Notes: generated from the sequence alone by a model not told the origin. Counted from the first letter of the stretch, positions 6,325-13,183 are shown. The stretch is 64,000 nucleotides of DNA from a gamma proteobacterium symbiont of Taylorina sp. (GCA_025655455.1 JAHXIV010000026.1:1-64000); one strand, 5' to 3'. Translations and numbers: made by a program.

Positions 6325-6786
6325 ATGAAAAAAGTATATATTGAATCATCAGTTATAAGTTACATCACTGCAAAACCAAGTCGTGATTTAATTGTATTAG
6401 CTCGGCAAGCTCTAACTCTTGAGTGGTGGGAGAGTAAACGCAATAAATATGATATCTGTATATCTGAGCTTGTTCTTCAAGAAATAGCATCTGGAGATCC
6501 TGTGGCAGCACAGAAAAGACTTGATGTTGTAAGAGATGTACAAAATCTTGAAATTACCTTAGCAGCAAAAGAGCTTGCAAGTATCCTTGTATCAGAAGGT
6601 GCAGTTCCTAATAATAGTTTAGAAGATGCCTTACATATAAGTACAGTAGCGGTTCAAGGAGTTGAATACTTATTAACTTGGAATTTCAAACATATTAATA
6701 ATGCATCAACAAGAGCAATAATCACTCATGTAATTGAAAATTTTGGCTATATAAGCCCTATTTTATGTTCACCTGAAGAATTATAA
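6325..6786 (+). CDS. VapC-like PIN-domain toxin
   Basis: A 153-residue PIN-domain protein of the subgroup beginning with YIESSVISYITAKPSRDLIVLARQ, in which glutamate replaces the first catalytic aspartate. Further acidic positions are in ISELVLQEIASGD (E) and LEDALHISTVAV (D), followed by LLTWNFKHINNA. It is expected to be an endoribonuclease toxin. The ATG at 6325 lies where transcription should begin, six bases after a perfect TATAAT. The 57-residue partner gene follows after ten bases, with toxin first, the reverse of the usual order. Confidence 0.85.
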   Translation: MKKVYIESSVISYITAKPSRDLIVLARQALTLEWWESKRNKYDICISELVLQEIASGDPVAAQKRLDVVRDVQNLEITLAAKELASILVSEGAVPNNSLEDALHISTVAVQGVEYLLTWNFKHINNASTRAIITHVIENFGYISPILCSPEEL

Positions 6787-6796
6787 GGAGGTTATT

Positions 6797-6970
6797 ATGT
6801 TCCAAGATCCAATAGTGGAAGAGATTCGAGGATATAGGAAACAACATGCTGAAAAATATGACAATGATTTAGATAAAATATTTAAAGCATTAAAAAAATC
6901 AGAAAAAGAATCTGGTAAAAAGTTTGTTAATTTTGAACCTAAATTACTATTAAAGAAAACAGGTAGCTAG
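6797..6970 (+). CDS. small partner/antitoxin of the PIN toxin (57 aa)
   Basis: A 57-residue charged protein starting FQDPIVEEIRGYRKQHAEKY, a pattern commonly encoded right after this subgroup of PIN toxins and presumed to be the antitoxin. It has a strong ribosome site (AAGGAGG at 6785-6791) six bases before the ATG, in contrast to the toxin that has none, so it should be made in excess. Residues 18-45 are strongly helical and lysine/glutamate-rich; the C-terminal FEPKLLLKK could enter the toxin's active-site groove. It lies in the same cassette, whose R'' core is at 6990. Confidence 0.75.
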   Translation: MFQDPIVEEIRGYRKQHAEKYDNDLDKIFKALKKSEKESGKKFVNFEPKLLLKKTGS

Positions 6971-6989
6971 CTTAATTTTCTGTAAAAAA

Positions 6990-7057
6990 AAGATAACAAA
7001 ATCATAAACTCTAAATTTTAAAGCGCCACTTCGTTATGCTTTAAAATCAGGTTATGC
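6990..7057 (+). repeat. attC site of the PIN/57-aa cassette
   Basis: AAGATAAC (6990-6997) mirrors the cassette start GTTATCTT at 6240. A short stem ATTTTAAAGC (7013-7022) with GCTTTAAAAT (7038-7047) follows, and R' is GTTATGC at 7051. This is one of the shortest sites in the array. Confidence 0.88.
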
Positions 7058-7069
7058 AAACCTTAGCTA

Positions 7070-7098
7070 TTGAAAAACAGCCTCATCAGTTGTACAAT
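7070..7098 (+). promoter_or_regulatory. predicted sigma-70 promoter, probably leaderless vapC transcript
   Basis: TTGAAA (7070-7075) and TACAAT (7093-7098) are 17 bases apart. Transcription should start at about 7105-7106, at the A of the vapC ATG. The hexamers are identical to those at 2115-2143. Confidence 0.7.
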
Positions 7099-7105
7099 TG
7101 TCTGC

Positions 7106-7495
7106 ATGAATGTTATCTCAGACACAAATATTTTTCTGGCAGTAGCTTTAGATGAACCAGAAAAAGAATATATTATTCAGATTACATCTGGAGCTAATAT
7201 TATTTCACCAGAAATATTACCTTATGAGATTGGCAATGCTCTGTCAGCCATGGTTAAACGTAAACAACTTACACCAGAGGAAGCATTGCAAGCACAAATA
7301 AAAACTAATTTTATTCCTGTCCGTCTTGTTAGCACAGATATTCAAAAGGCACTAAAATTGGCAATCAAGTTTAATATTTATGCTTATGATGCCTATTTTT
7401 TACATTGTGCAAAATCACTTACTTATCCATTGTTCACTTTTGATAAGCGTATGAAACAGGTTGCAAATGAACTTAATATTGAGTTATTGGAGTAA
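7106..7495 (+). CDS. VapC-family PIN toxin
   Basis: A 129-residue PIN-domain toxin. Catalytic acids are visible in VISDTNIFLAVALDEPE (D5), SPEILPYEIGNAL (E at about 41), IYAYDAYFLHCA (D at about 93) and LFTFDKRMKQVA (D at about 111). The start at 7106 gives the usual length; the in-frame extension to 7070 overlaps the promoter. There is no ribosome site, and the predicted transcription start coincides with the ATG. The toxin gene precedes its antitoxin, which follows after three bases. Confidence 0.88.
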   Translation: MNVISDTNIFLAVALDEPEKEYIIQITSGANIISPEILPYEIGNALSAMVKRKQLTPEEALQAQIKTNFIPVRLVSTDIQKALKLAIKFNIYAYDAYFLHCAKSLTYPLFTFDKRMKQVANELNIELLE

Positions 7496-7498
7496 AAA

Positions 7499-7717
7499 AT
7501 GAAAGTATTTACTTATTCAGAAGCCCGTCAAAATCTTTCAAAATTGTTACTACTTGCCCAAGGGGAAGAAGTAGAAATCCGTAGAAAAGATGGTGCTGTT
7601 TTTTCATTAGTTTCAAAAATAAAAGAGAAAAAGTCACCTTTTGATGTTCCCGGAATAAAAACTAAAGCAACAATGCAAGATATTTTAAATGCAGTTCAAG
7701 ATTCAAGATCAAGCTAA
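7499..7717 (+). CDS. Phd/YefM-family antitoxin
   Basis: A 72-residue antitoxin with the Phd/YefM N-terminal DNA-binding fold: VFTYSEARQNLSKLLLLAQGEEVEIRRKDGAVFSLVSKI. The C-terminal tail, with DVPGIKTKATMQDILNAVQDSR, is the toxin-binding region. It is the second gene of a VapC/Phd-type pair inside one cassette, ending against the attC core GCTAAC at 7713, which overlaps its last codons. Its translation is probably coupled to the toxin because only three bases separate them. Confidence 0.88.
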   Translation: MKVFTYSEARQNLSKLLLLAQGEEVEIRRKDGAVFSLVSKIKEKKSPFDVPGIKTKATMQDILNAVQDSRSS

Positions 7718-7840
7718 CCAGAGCATCCAATTTAAAAAGTGGTCGATTCGCCTTCTTAAAATGAGGAATCTTGGTTTAACTTGTGTCGCCCTCGAAAGTT
7801 CAGTGGAACGACCACTTTTAAATTGATGCTGATGTTGGGC
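7713..7840 (+). repeat. attC site of the vapC/phd cassette (long subfamily)
   Basis: The core is GCTAAC (7713-7718), the arms are ATCCAATTTAAAAAGTGG and CCACTTTTAAATTGAT, and R' is GTTGGGC at 7834. It is nearly identical in the arms to the sites at 1965 and 8865. The core mirrors the cassette start GTTATGC only loosely. Confidence 0.88.
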
Positions 7841-7864
7841 ATCAAAGAGACATATGGAGAACCT

Positions 7865-8273
7865 ATGATTGATCGTGGCATTGGGTTAGCAGGGATAGCT
7901 TTGGCATTAATTACAGGTCTATCTCAATATCTTCCTTTCATACTTCCCGACTGGTTTCTTCTATCTGGCTTTATATTGGGTGTGTTGTTATTTGGTATTT
8001 CCTTGGGATTAATATCAACAGCCCGAAGAAAGTCAAAGCTAGTAGACACGGCACTCTTGAGGTTACATATCTACAACGACACAAGAACAGATCATTACAC
8101 AAACACTTTTCGTGACCTTTGAGCCAGAAGTGCATATTTCTACAATTTATGTATGTTCTCCAGACGTTCAACTACCAATGCACGAAGTTAAAGAATTTAA
8201 CCAGCGTTTTGCGATCATTATATTTAGCGGCTCAATCCCGAGCGGAACACTTGAGATTATGGTAGAACCATGA
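7865..8273 (+). pseudogene. frameshifted two-helix membrane protein in a cassette
   Basis: The first frame (7865-8122) encodes 85 residues with two hydrophobic helices (IGLAGIALALITGLSQYLPFI and WFLLSGFILGVLLFGISLGLI) and then RRKSKLVDTALL. A second frame, open from 8061 and ending at 8273, continues with VTFEPEVHISTIYVCSPDVQLPMH and reads like the missing soluble C-terminal domain. A single indel near 8060-8115 would join them into about 135 residues. GGAG lies nine bases before the ATG at 7865. I do not recognise the family. Either a true mutation or a sequencing error would explain it. Confidence 0.6.
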
Positions 8274-8282
8274 GTTATAAAT

Positions 8283-8343
8283 CGCCAACAAGTCACTCCA
8301 GCACATTCCGGTCAGCTGAATTTGGTGTTGGGCATAATAAATA
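8283..8343 (+). repeat. attC site of the membrane-protein cassette (about 60 bp)
   Basis: A classic short site: GCCAAC (8284-8289) and R' GTTGGGC (8337-8343) are complementary and bracket CAAGTCACTCCAGC and TCAGCTGAATTTG arms of weaker pairing. The cassette start at 7834 is also GTTGGGC. Confidence 0.75.
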
Positions 8344-8355
8344 CAGGAGACAATA

Positions 8356-8628
8356 ATGCCAACAATTTCTATGTTTTATGGCATTCTCATAAGAATGTTT
8401 TTCTACGATACAGATAAACATAATTTGCCACATATACATGCAGATTACCAAGGAGAAGTTGCAGTCTATGCAATCAATGATGGAAAGTTATTAGCAGGAA
8501 AATTACCTGCCAAGAAAAATAAATTAGTTGTTGCATGGATTGAAATTCATAAAGAAGATCTTCTTGCTGACTGGGAATTGGCTGTCAATGGTAAAAAACC
8601 TTTTCCAATTCGAGGACTTGACCAATGA
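8356..8628 (+). CDS. DUF4160 protein, possible toxin-antitoxin component
   Basis: A 90-residue protein of the DUF4160 family: PTISMFYGILIRMFFYDTDKHNLPHIHADYQGEVAVYAI has the conserved FY.D...HxxPHxH signature (residues about 18-30). The function is not established; the conserved histidines could bind metal. It has a good ribosome site (AGGAGA) and overlaps the following DUF2442 gene by four bases (ATGA). DUF4160 and DUF2442 genes are often adjacent in bacteria, which suggests a two-component module, possibly toxin-antitoxin, in this toxin-rich array. Confidence 0.85.
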   Translation: MPTISMFYGILIRMFFYDTDKHNLPHIHADYQGEVAVYAINDGKLLAGKLPAKKNKLVVAWIEIHKEDLLADWELAVNGKKPFPIRGLDQ

Positions 8629-8888
8629 AAATTTCTACTATCTCCCCATGTAGCAACTACATATTAAAGGTTGTTTCAGATGATGGAAAAACAGGGTATT
8701 TTGATATAAGCCCATATTTAGATTCTGAGGCTTTTGCTGAATTAAAAGATAAAAAAGAATTTGAGCGTTTCCATAATGGTGGTTACTATATTGAGTGGGA
8801 ATGTGGTGCAGATTTATCATCAGATACCATTGAAGCACACTGGAGTGATGAGTTGCATACAAATGCCCAACAAAAGCATCCAATTTAA
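8625..8888 (+). CDS. DUF2442 protein, partner of the DUF4160 protein
   Basis: An 87-residue DUF2442 family protein with the features VVSDDGKTGYFDISPYLDSEAFAELKD, FERFHNGGYYIEWECGADLSSDTI. The last residues (CPAQQKHPI-like end) are encoded by the attC R'' core GCCCAAC at 8865, so the C terminus is written by the recombination site. It is translationally coupled to the DUF4160 gene. In this family the role is unknown; DUF2442 proteins have been suggested to bind DNA or partner proteins. Function here is inference from cassette context. Confidence 0.85.
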   Translation: MKISTISPCSNYILKVVSDDGKTGYFDISPYLDSEAFAELKDKKEFERFHNGGYYIEWECGADLSSDTIEAHWSDELHTNAQQKHPI

Positions 8889-8993
8889 AAAGTGGTCGAT
8901 TCGACTTCATAAAATTAGAAGTTTTGGTTAAACTTATGTTGTCCTCAAAAGTTCAGTGGGACGACCACTTTTAAATTGATGCAGGCGTTGAGG
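8865..8993 (+). repeat. attC site of the DUF4160/DUF2442 cassette (long subfamily)
   Basis: The core GCCCAAC (8865-8871) is the exact reverse complement of the cassette start GTTGGGC at 8337. The arms ATCCAATTTAAAAAGTGG and CCACTTTTAAATTGAT pair, and R' is GTTGAGG at 8987. Confidence 0.9.
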
Positions 8994-9144
8994 GTGTAGA
9001 ATAACTCATTTTTTGCAAAAAAAATGCTGTTTTTGGTTTACATTACGCTAATTATAAGCTGTTAAATCAATGTATTATAGCGTGCAAATAACACTGTTTT
9101 TTTGAGTTTTATAAAAAATGAGTAACTCTACAGCCTCGTTATAC
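8994..9144 (+). repeat. orphan attC-like palindrome without a gene
   Basis: GTAGAATAACTCATTTTTT (8996-9014) pairs with AAAAAATGAGTAACTCTAC (9113-9131) with two mismatches, and a GTTATAC core follows at 9138. The roughly 150 bases between cores at 8987 and 9138 hold no reading frame. It looks like an empty cassette, or an attC whose gene has been deleted. Confidence 0.6.
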
Positions 9145-9163
9145 AATAGGAGTCCACAATTGA

Positions 9164-9415
9164 GTAGGAATTTTAATTACTATTAGTTACGTTAACTGGA
9201 TACTTCAGGAACATGAACATCAAAAGTGGCCGGGAACAAATGCTCGTATTGCTACTAGATTACAAGCTCTTATCAACAGTACTGTTAGTGGTTTAAGAAA
9301 TGGTCTTGGGTTTGATACAGATATTCTTGATACAGAAGTCTTAAATTCAGTAGATACTCTTGCAATTTTCCTTTTTACATATGAAGAGATAGGTAATATT
9401 CTCACAGGTGTTTAG
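9164..9415 (+). pseudogene. unrecognised partial gene in the last cassette
   Basis: An open stretch of 83 codons with no start codon reads coding-like: WILQEHEHQKWPGTNARIATRL, then LINSTVSGLRNGLGFDTD and a C-terminal FLFTYEEIGNILTGV. The frame is closed upstream by TGA at 9161. AGGAG at 9149 precedes a TTG at 9160 that opens a different frame for eight codons, so the start has probably been lost by a frameshift. I do not recognise the family. It is followed directly by a toxin fragment. Confidence 0.5.
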
Positions 9416-9531
9416 TTCAGAAATTTCCATATGGCATTATTTATCAGTACATGGAAGCTCAGGAAGAAATCTTAATTGTTGCAGTTTCTCATTTGCATCG
9501 TATACCAGATTACTGGTCAGAGAGAGAATAA
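9412..9531 (+). pseudogene. C-terminal fragment of a ParE/RelE toxin
   Basis: Thirty-nine codons encode LVQKFPYGIIYQ and IVAVSHLHRIPDYWSERE, closely matching the last third of the toxin at 1632-1922 (LVNRFPYGVLYS and VAVMNLHRHPDYWKDR). The N-terminal two thirds, and any antitoxin, are absent; the frame joins the previous pseudogene at 9412. Only a remnant of a former toxin-antitoxin cassette remains. Confidence 0.8.
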
Positions 9532-9692
9532 ATAACATAACGAATAAGGTTAGAGGACGATAAGTGATAAGTTTAGCTAACTAGCTGTTGTTGTTATACT
9601 TGGTGATGAATAATCACTGCCTGGAATATTTCCCCTAATCCTCCTGCTCCTACCTTACTAGAACCTCAACGCCATACATAAGTAATGAGCTC

Positions 9693-10733
9693 TTAATTTA
9701 TATTAACAGAGAGAATTTCAAAAGAGATTGGACTAGTGCTCAAATCATAACTTAGTACAACATTATAACTACTGCTTAAATCCGTTTTTGGATCAAAAAT
9801 TAGCAAGTTATTTAAAGTAATCGTCTCCTTTGAGGCATCTAAACTTCCCAGTTTAATATTTAAACTACTGGCATTACTAGCACTTAACCCAGGTATTTCC
9901 AGTATTCCCGCCAGTGACAATTTAACTTTATTATCAATGCTTTCAATTACTATTGGTAGTAAGTAGGTTGTCCCATAAATATCAACTTGAGCATAAATCG
10001 TATTGCTAAATGTATTTAGGGTACTACCTTTGCTATCAACTAAAAGCTCCTTGGCTAACCAGCTACCATCACAGTTATCGCCATTATTAGTTGTAAAAGT
10101 CCAGTGAAAGCTAGAAACTCCAATACCATTAAATCCCTCTATTTTCCAGTTATTATCCTGATAGCTAATATTGGCCTGAGAATCCAAGCCCATTTGTACT
10201 TTTGATCGAGCACTATATGTGTGACCACATCCACTACCAGATATGGTTATTTGAGGGAAATCCAAATAAAGATAACCATTGCTATCACCAGTCAGTTTAA
10301 ATAAACTATTATCAGGTGCCGATAAATTAGCCGTTGCTCTATTATTACTTCTACTTCTATTCACTTCTGGGTGTCCTTTACCACTAAAAAAACTAAAAAA
10401 ATCATAATTTGGTTTTTTTCTTGAGCACCAAGAAGCATAATAATTCCAAGTAACAATTAGTCGAACATAATCAGCTGGCCAATTTCCTTCTCTTTCAGCA
10501 TCAAAATGGGTTCCTAAAGATGATAAGCCAAATAAAATTAATGCTGGATTCCCATCCATATACACATGTTTTTCTGCATAATCCTTAAAATTTTCAGCTG
10601 CTATTTCATATTCTTGGCAGGGATTTATCTCTCGAAGAGAATCACTTGAGGCTTGTACAGATAAACTAAAGGATGCCAAGAATAGAGTTAAAACAAGTGT
10701 TTTTATTATTTGTAACAAAAATTTCAAATACAT
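9693..10733 (-). CDS. secreted protein of unknown family
   Basis: A 346-residue exported protein. The N terminus YLKFLLQIIKTLVLTLFLAS with SLSVQA before the mature part is a clear signal peptide. The mature part has an N-terminal region with paired cysteines (NPCQEYEIAA and YASWCSRKK) and a long C-terminal region, from about residue 140, rich in S, T, N and alternating hydrophobics, suggesting beta-sandwich structure with another cysteine pair (GSGCGHTY, DNCDGSW). ATG 10733 is chosen for its AGGGGA ribosome site; an ATG at 10748 is also possible. It stands alone just after the cassette array. I recognise no family and assign no function. Confidence 0.75.
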   Translation of the reverse strand: MYLKFLLQIIKTLVLTLFLASFSLSVQASSDSLREINPCQEYEIAAENFKDYAEKHVYMDGNPALILFGLSSLGTHFDAEREGNWPADYVRLIVTWNYYASWCSRKKPNYDFFSFFSGKGHPEVNRSRSNNRATANLSAPDNSLFKLTGDSNGYLYLDFPQITISGSGCGHTYSARSKVQMGLDSQANISYQDNNWKIEGFNGIGVSSFHWTFTTNNGDNCDGSWLAKELLVDSKGSTLNTFSNTIYAQVDIYGTTYLLPIVIESIDNKVKLSLAGILEIPGLSASNASSLNIKLGSLDASKETITLNNLLIFDPKTDLSSSYNVVLSYDLSTSPISFEILSVNIN

Positions 10734-11011
10734 GGCTATTCCCCTCATTTTACCTAAGGTAACTGTAAATTAGTTTAGCAATGATGTACATATCTAAAAA
10801 GGCATAATACCCTTACAAATTCAAACAATAAAATTAGCCCATAAAATTTATACAACTGAATAAGTGCTATTCATTACAATTTTACATATCTAGAGTCAAT
10901 TTATTCATGTATAGGTATTTGATCCTAGAAAATATATGGACTCCACCCTGATTTTAAGTAAACATTTAAGCTTATGCAATAAAGCCACTTTTCGGCTATA
11001 TAGTTAAAGCC

Positions 11012-11155
11012 ATGAACAAGACAAAACTTCCCTTAGCAATAACGACTTCTTTTGATATCAGAGATAAATCAGAAAACTATTTATATATTGATAAAACTGA
11101 TTTTGCCCATCGTAAGGATAGGAAATTCAATGGTGTTTTTCAATCTATAAGTTAA
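11012..11155 (+). pseudogene. N-terminal remnant of a DUF1703/AAA-ATPase-like protein
   Basis: The 47-codon frame encodes KLPLAITTSFDIRDKSENYLYIDKTDFAHRK, which matches the start of the large AAA-ATPase-like/PD-(D/E)XK family (PF09820/PF08011): a proline-rich start, a variable stretch, then YxxVDKTxFI. Normal members exceed 500 residues; here the frame stops almost at once and nothing of the rest follows. These genes are multicopy in many aquatic bacteria and prone to decay. Confidence 0.65.
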
Positions 11156-11331
11156 GAATTTTGCCATTTTTTTGCTTCGCCAAAAGCGCCTACTCTTGGT
11201 ATATCAAGAGAATGGTGATAGAAAATTTAGAAAAAGTGAATCAAAGAACTGAAAGTTACTTTATTGACTGAACTCCATCTTTTTTTACCCCGAAGCAAAG
11301 CAACATCTGAATCATCTCATCCTGTTGCTGA

Positions 11332-11647
11332 CGAGAAGATGGATTTACCGGTTATTTACCCTTACAGCAACTCTACCGTATACCATTCACAGAAATGAAA
11401 ATTGACCGTTCCTTTGTCATGGATGCTTTACAGGATAAAGAAGCTAGAGCCATTATAGAAATGAGCATCATACTCGGACATAAACTCGGTATGAAGATTG
11501 TTGCAGACGGAGTGGAAACAAAAGAATCTCTGGAACTTATCCGGGAATTAGGCTGTGATTTTGCCCAAGTACTTTATTGCCAGACCTATGCCTTATGAAA
11601 ATTTATTAGAGTGGATACCACAATGGCAAGAGCAGCACCCTCTTTGA
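11332..11647 (+). pseudogene. C-terminal remnant of an EAL-domain protein, frameshifted
   Basis: The fragment starts in the loop before the last third of an EAL phosphodiesterase domain: GYLPLQQLYRIPFTEMKIDRSF, then DKEARAIIEMSIILGHKLGMKIVADGVETKES (the VAEGVE motif reads VADGVE). Near 11570 the frame breaks; the natural continuation YFIARPMPYENLLEWIPQWQEQHPL lies in another frame and ends at 11647. Everything N-terminal to about the DDFGTG motif is missing. It is a dead c-di-GMP phosphodiesterase gene. Confidence 0.85.
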
Positions 11648-11994
11648 GTTTAATTCAGATAATCGACTATCTGAATTAGTATTGTGAAATATCACATTGT
11701 AATGAATTATCTCCAGTTTTCCCCCATTATAAGTTTCTTATCAGCTTTCTAAGCCTGGAATTTTCCTTCAGTTAATTATAAAAAAATGGCAAGAATAAAT
11801 TATTTATGAATCTTCCTTGATTTTTGCAATTAATATTCTATGCTTTATTTTAGATATTAAATATTAAATATTAACAATTAGTGTTGGATTTATTGATTTG
11901 TCAGCTCAGAATAATTATCAATAATGAATTAACATTATGATTATGCTTCTAATTATCATGAATAATAACAAAATATAATAAAATTGGGGAAATT
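11648..11994. other. AT-rich intergenic region upstream of the binding protein
   Basis: No gene is visible. The last 150 bases are extremely AT-rich, with repeated ATATTAAATATTAAATATTAA at 11847-11867, and should hold the promoter for the following substrate-binding protein. I could not single out one promoter. Confidence 0.4.
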
Positions 11995-12960
11995 ATGAAA
12001 AAAATATTTTTACTAACACTGCTTGCTGTTTTCTGTTGTAAAACAGCGATAGCCAAAGAGCCATTAAGAGTAGGCTATCTTCCTATTCTTGATCACCTTC
12101 CTCTTGTTGTATCCCATGCGCAGGACAATAGTTCATTTAAGCATGTTGATGTACAAACGAAAAAATTTAAAAGCTGGAAAAAAATGGTGGGTGCATTAAA
12201 GAATAAAGTCATTGATGCGGCCTTTATTCTTTCTCCTTTAGCCATTAGTCTGCATAATTCTGGCCAAGATATACAAACGATTCTTTTAGCTCATCGTGAT
12301 GGCTCTGCAATTACAGTCAGGCATGATAGTTCAATTAGTAGTGCTAAAGATTTAAAAGGGAAAATCATTGCTATTCCTGATAAAAAGTCAACGCATCTTG
12401 CACTACTGAGTAAATATTTAATAGATAATGGTTTATCTCTTGCTGATGTTAAGACACCTGTTATTGCCCCGCCTCATATGGAAAAAGCAATGGCAAAGGG
12501 AGCAATAGATGCCTTTATTGTGGCAGAGCCATTTGGTGCTAAAGCACAGGTGAATGGTGTTGGAAATATTTTGGTATTAACCAGCAGTATTATTAACAAT
12601 CATGTTGAGTGTATTGTTATCATGAATAAAGACTATATCAATTCAAATGCTCAGGGTGTACAAGAGTGGGTAGATAGTTTAATTCGGGCTGGAAAGTTTA
12701 TTGATAATGATAAAATAACTAATGGTTCAAAAAATGTTGCTAAAATTGTTGCGGATAAGAAATATATGGGGCATCCAGAGCAAGTGACGATTAATGGTTT
12801 ACAAAAACCCAGTGATCGTATTAGTTTTAGTGACTTAAATCCAACAGCACAAGGTTTTGAGCCCATTGTTAATATATCAAAACAGGCCAATATTATAAAA
12901 AAGGCGGATTTAGCTAATTTTATCAATAATAGTTTCTATAATAATTCAACTGAAAAATAG
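11995..12960 (+). CDS. NrtA/SsuA-like periplasmic substrate-binding protein
   Basis: A 321-residue periplasmic protein of the NMT1/THI5-like, nitrate-sulfonate-taurine class of ABC binding proteins. The signal peptide is KKIFLLTLLAVFCCKTAIA. Family features are EPLRVGYLPILDHLPLVVSHA, a MVGALKNKVIDAAFILSPLAI segment, GKIIAIPDKKSTHLALLSKYL and MAKGAIDAFIVAEPFGAKA. GGGGAA lies six bases before the ATG. No permease or ATPase gene is next to it; instead a chemoreceptor follows after 223 bases, so it may deliver ligand to a receptor rather than to a transporter. The ligand is unknown. Confidence 0.85.
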   Translation: MKKIFLLTLLAVFCCKTAIAKEPLRVGYLPILDHLPLVVSHAQDNSSFKHVDVQTKKFKSWKKMVGALKNKVIDAAFILSPLAISLHNSGQDIQTILLAHRDGSAITVRHDSSISSAKDLKGKIIAIPDKKSTHLALLSKYLIDNGLSLADVKTPVIAPPHMEKAMAKGAIDAFIVAEPFGAKAQVNGVGNILVLTSSIINNHVECIVIMNKDYINSNAQGVQEWVDSLIRAGKFIDNDKITNGSKNVAKIVADKKYMGHPEQVTINGLQKPSDRISFSDLNPTAQGFEPIVNISKQANIIKKADLANFINNSFYNNSTEK

Positions 12961-12995
12961 TCAGGCTTTCATTCAATATAATATTTTCTCTGTTA

Positions 12996-13034
12996 CTTTG
13001 TAATTTCCTCTTTGTACAAAAAGGATTTACAAAG
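12996..13034 (+). terminator. hairpin after the binding-protein gene
   Basis: CTTTGTAATTTCCT and AGGATTTACAAAG form a stem of about 13 bp, 36 bases after the stop. There is no clear U-tract, so it may attenuate rather than terminate transcription into the chemoreceptor gene. Confidence 0.45.
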
Positions 13035-13183
13035 TGGTAGTGAAAATTGTATTTGTTGATGGTTCTCAACAAATTATTTATCTTTTATGTGTACTTTCTT
13101 GTGCATATATCATGCGTTGAAAACTTTTCGTACTTTGTTGTCTTATTATAATAAAAAATAGATGTTTTTTGGAGATATTAATC

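Larger units (their letters stand above)
280..9541 (+). mobile_element. integron gene-cassette array (about 12 cassettes, many toxin-antitoxin)
   Basis: Cassette borders are seen at GTTRRRY-like cores at 332, 861, 1305, 2088, 2844, 3885, 4705, 6240, 7051, 7834, 8337, 8987 and 9138. In most cassettes the bases after the left core are the reverse complement of a core just downstream of the gene (for example GTTAGAGC at 861 and GCTCTAAC at 1178), which is the signature of attC-bounded cassettes. Genes are short, mostly toxin-antitoxin pairs, and two cassettes are in reverse orientation. Such toxin-rich arrays are typical of sedentary chromosomal integrons. No integrase is visible, so it must lie to the left or be lost. 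Confidence 0.88.

Noticed and set aside
9220-9405. Minus-strand open frame in the last cassette
   Set aside because: It is the mirror of a better plus-strand coding frame and has no family features.
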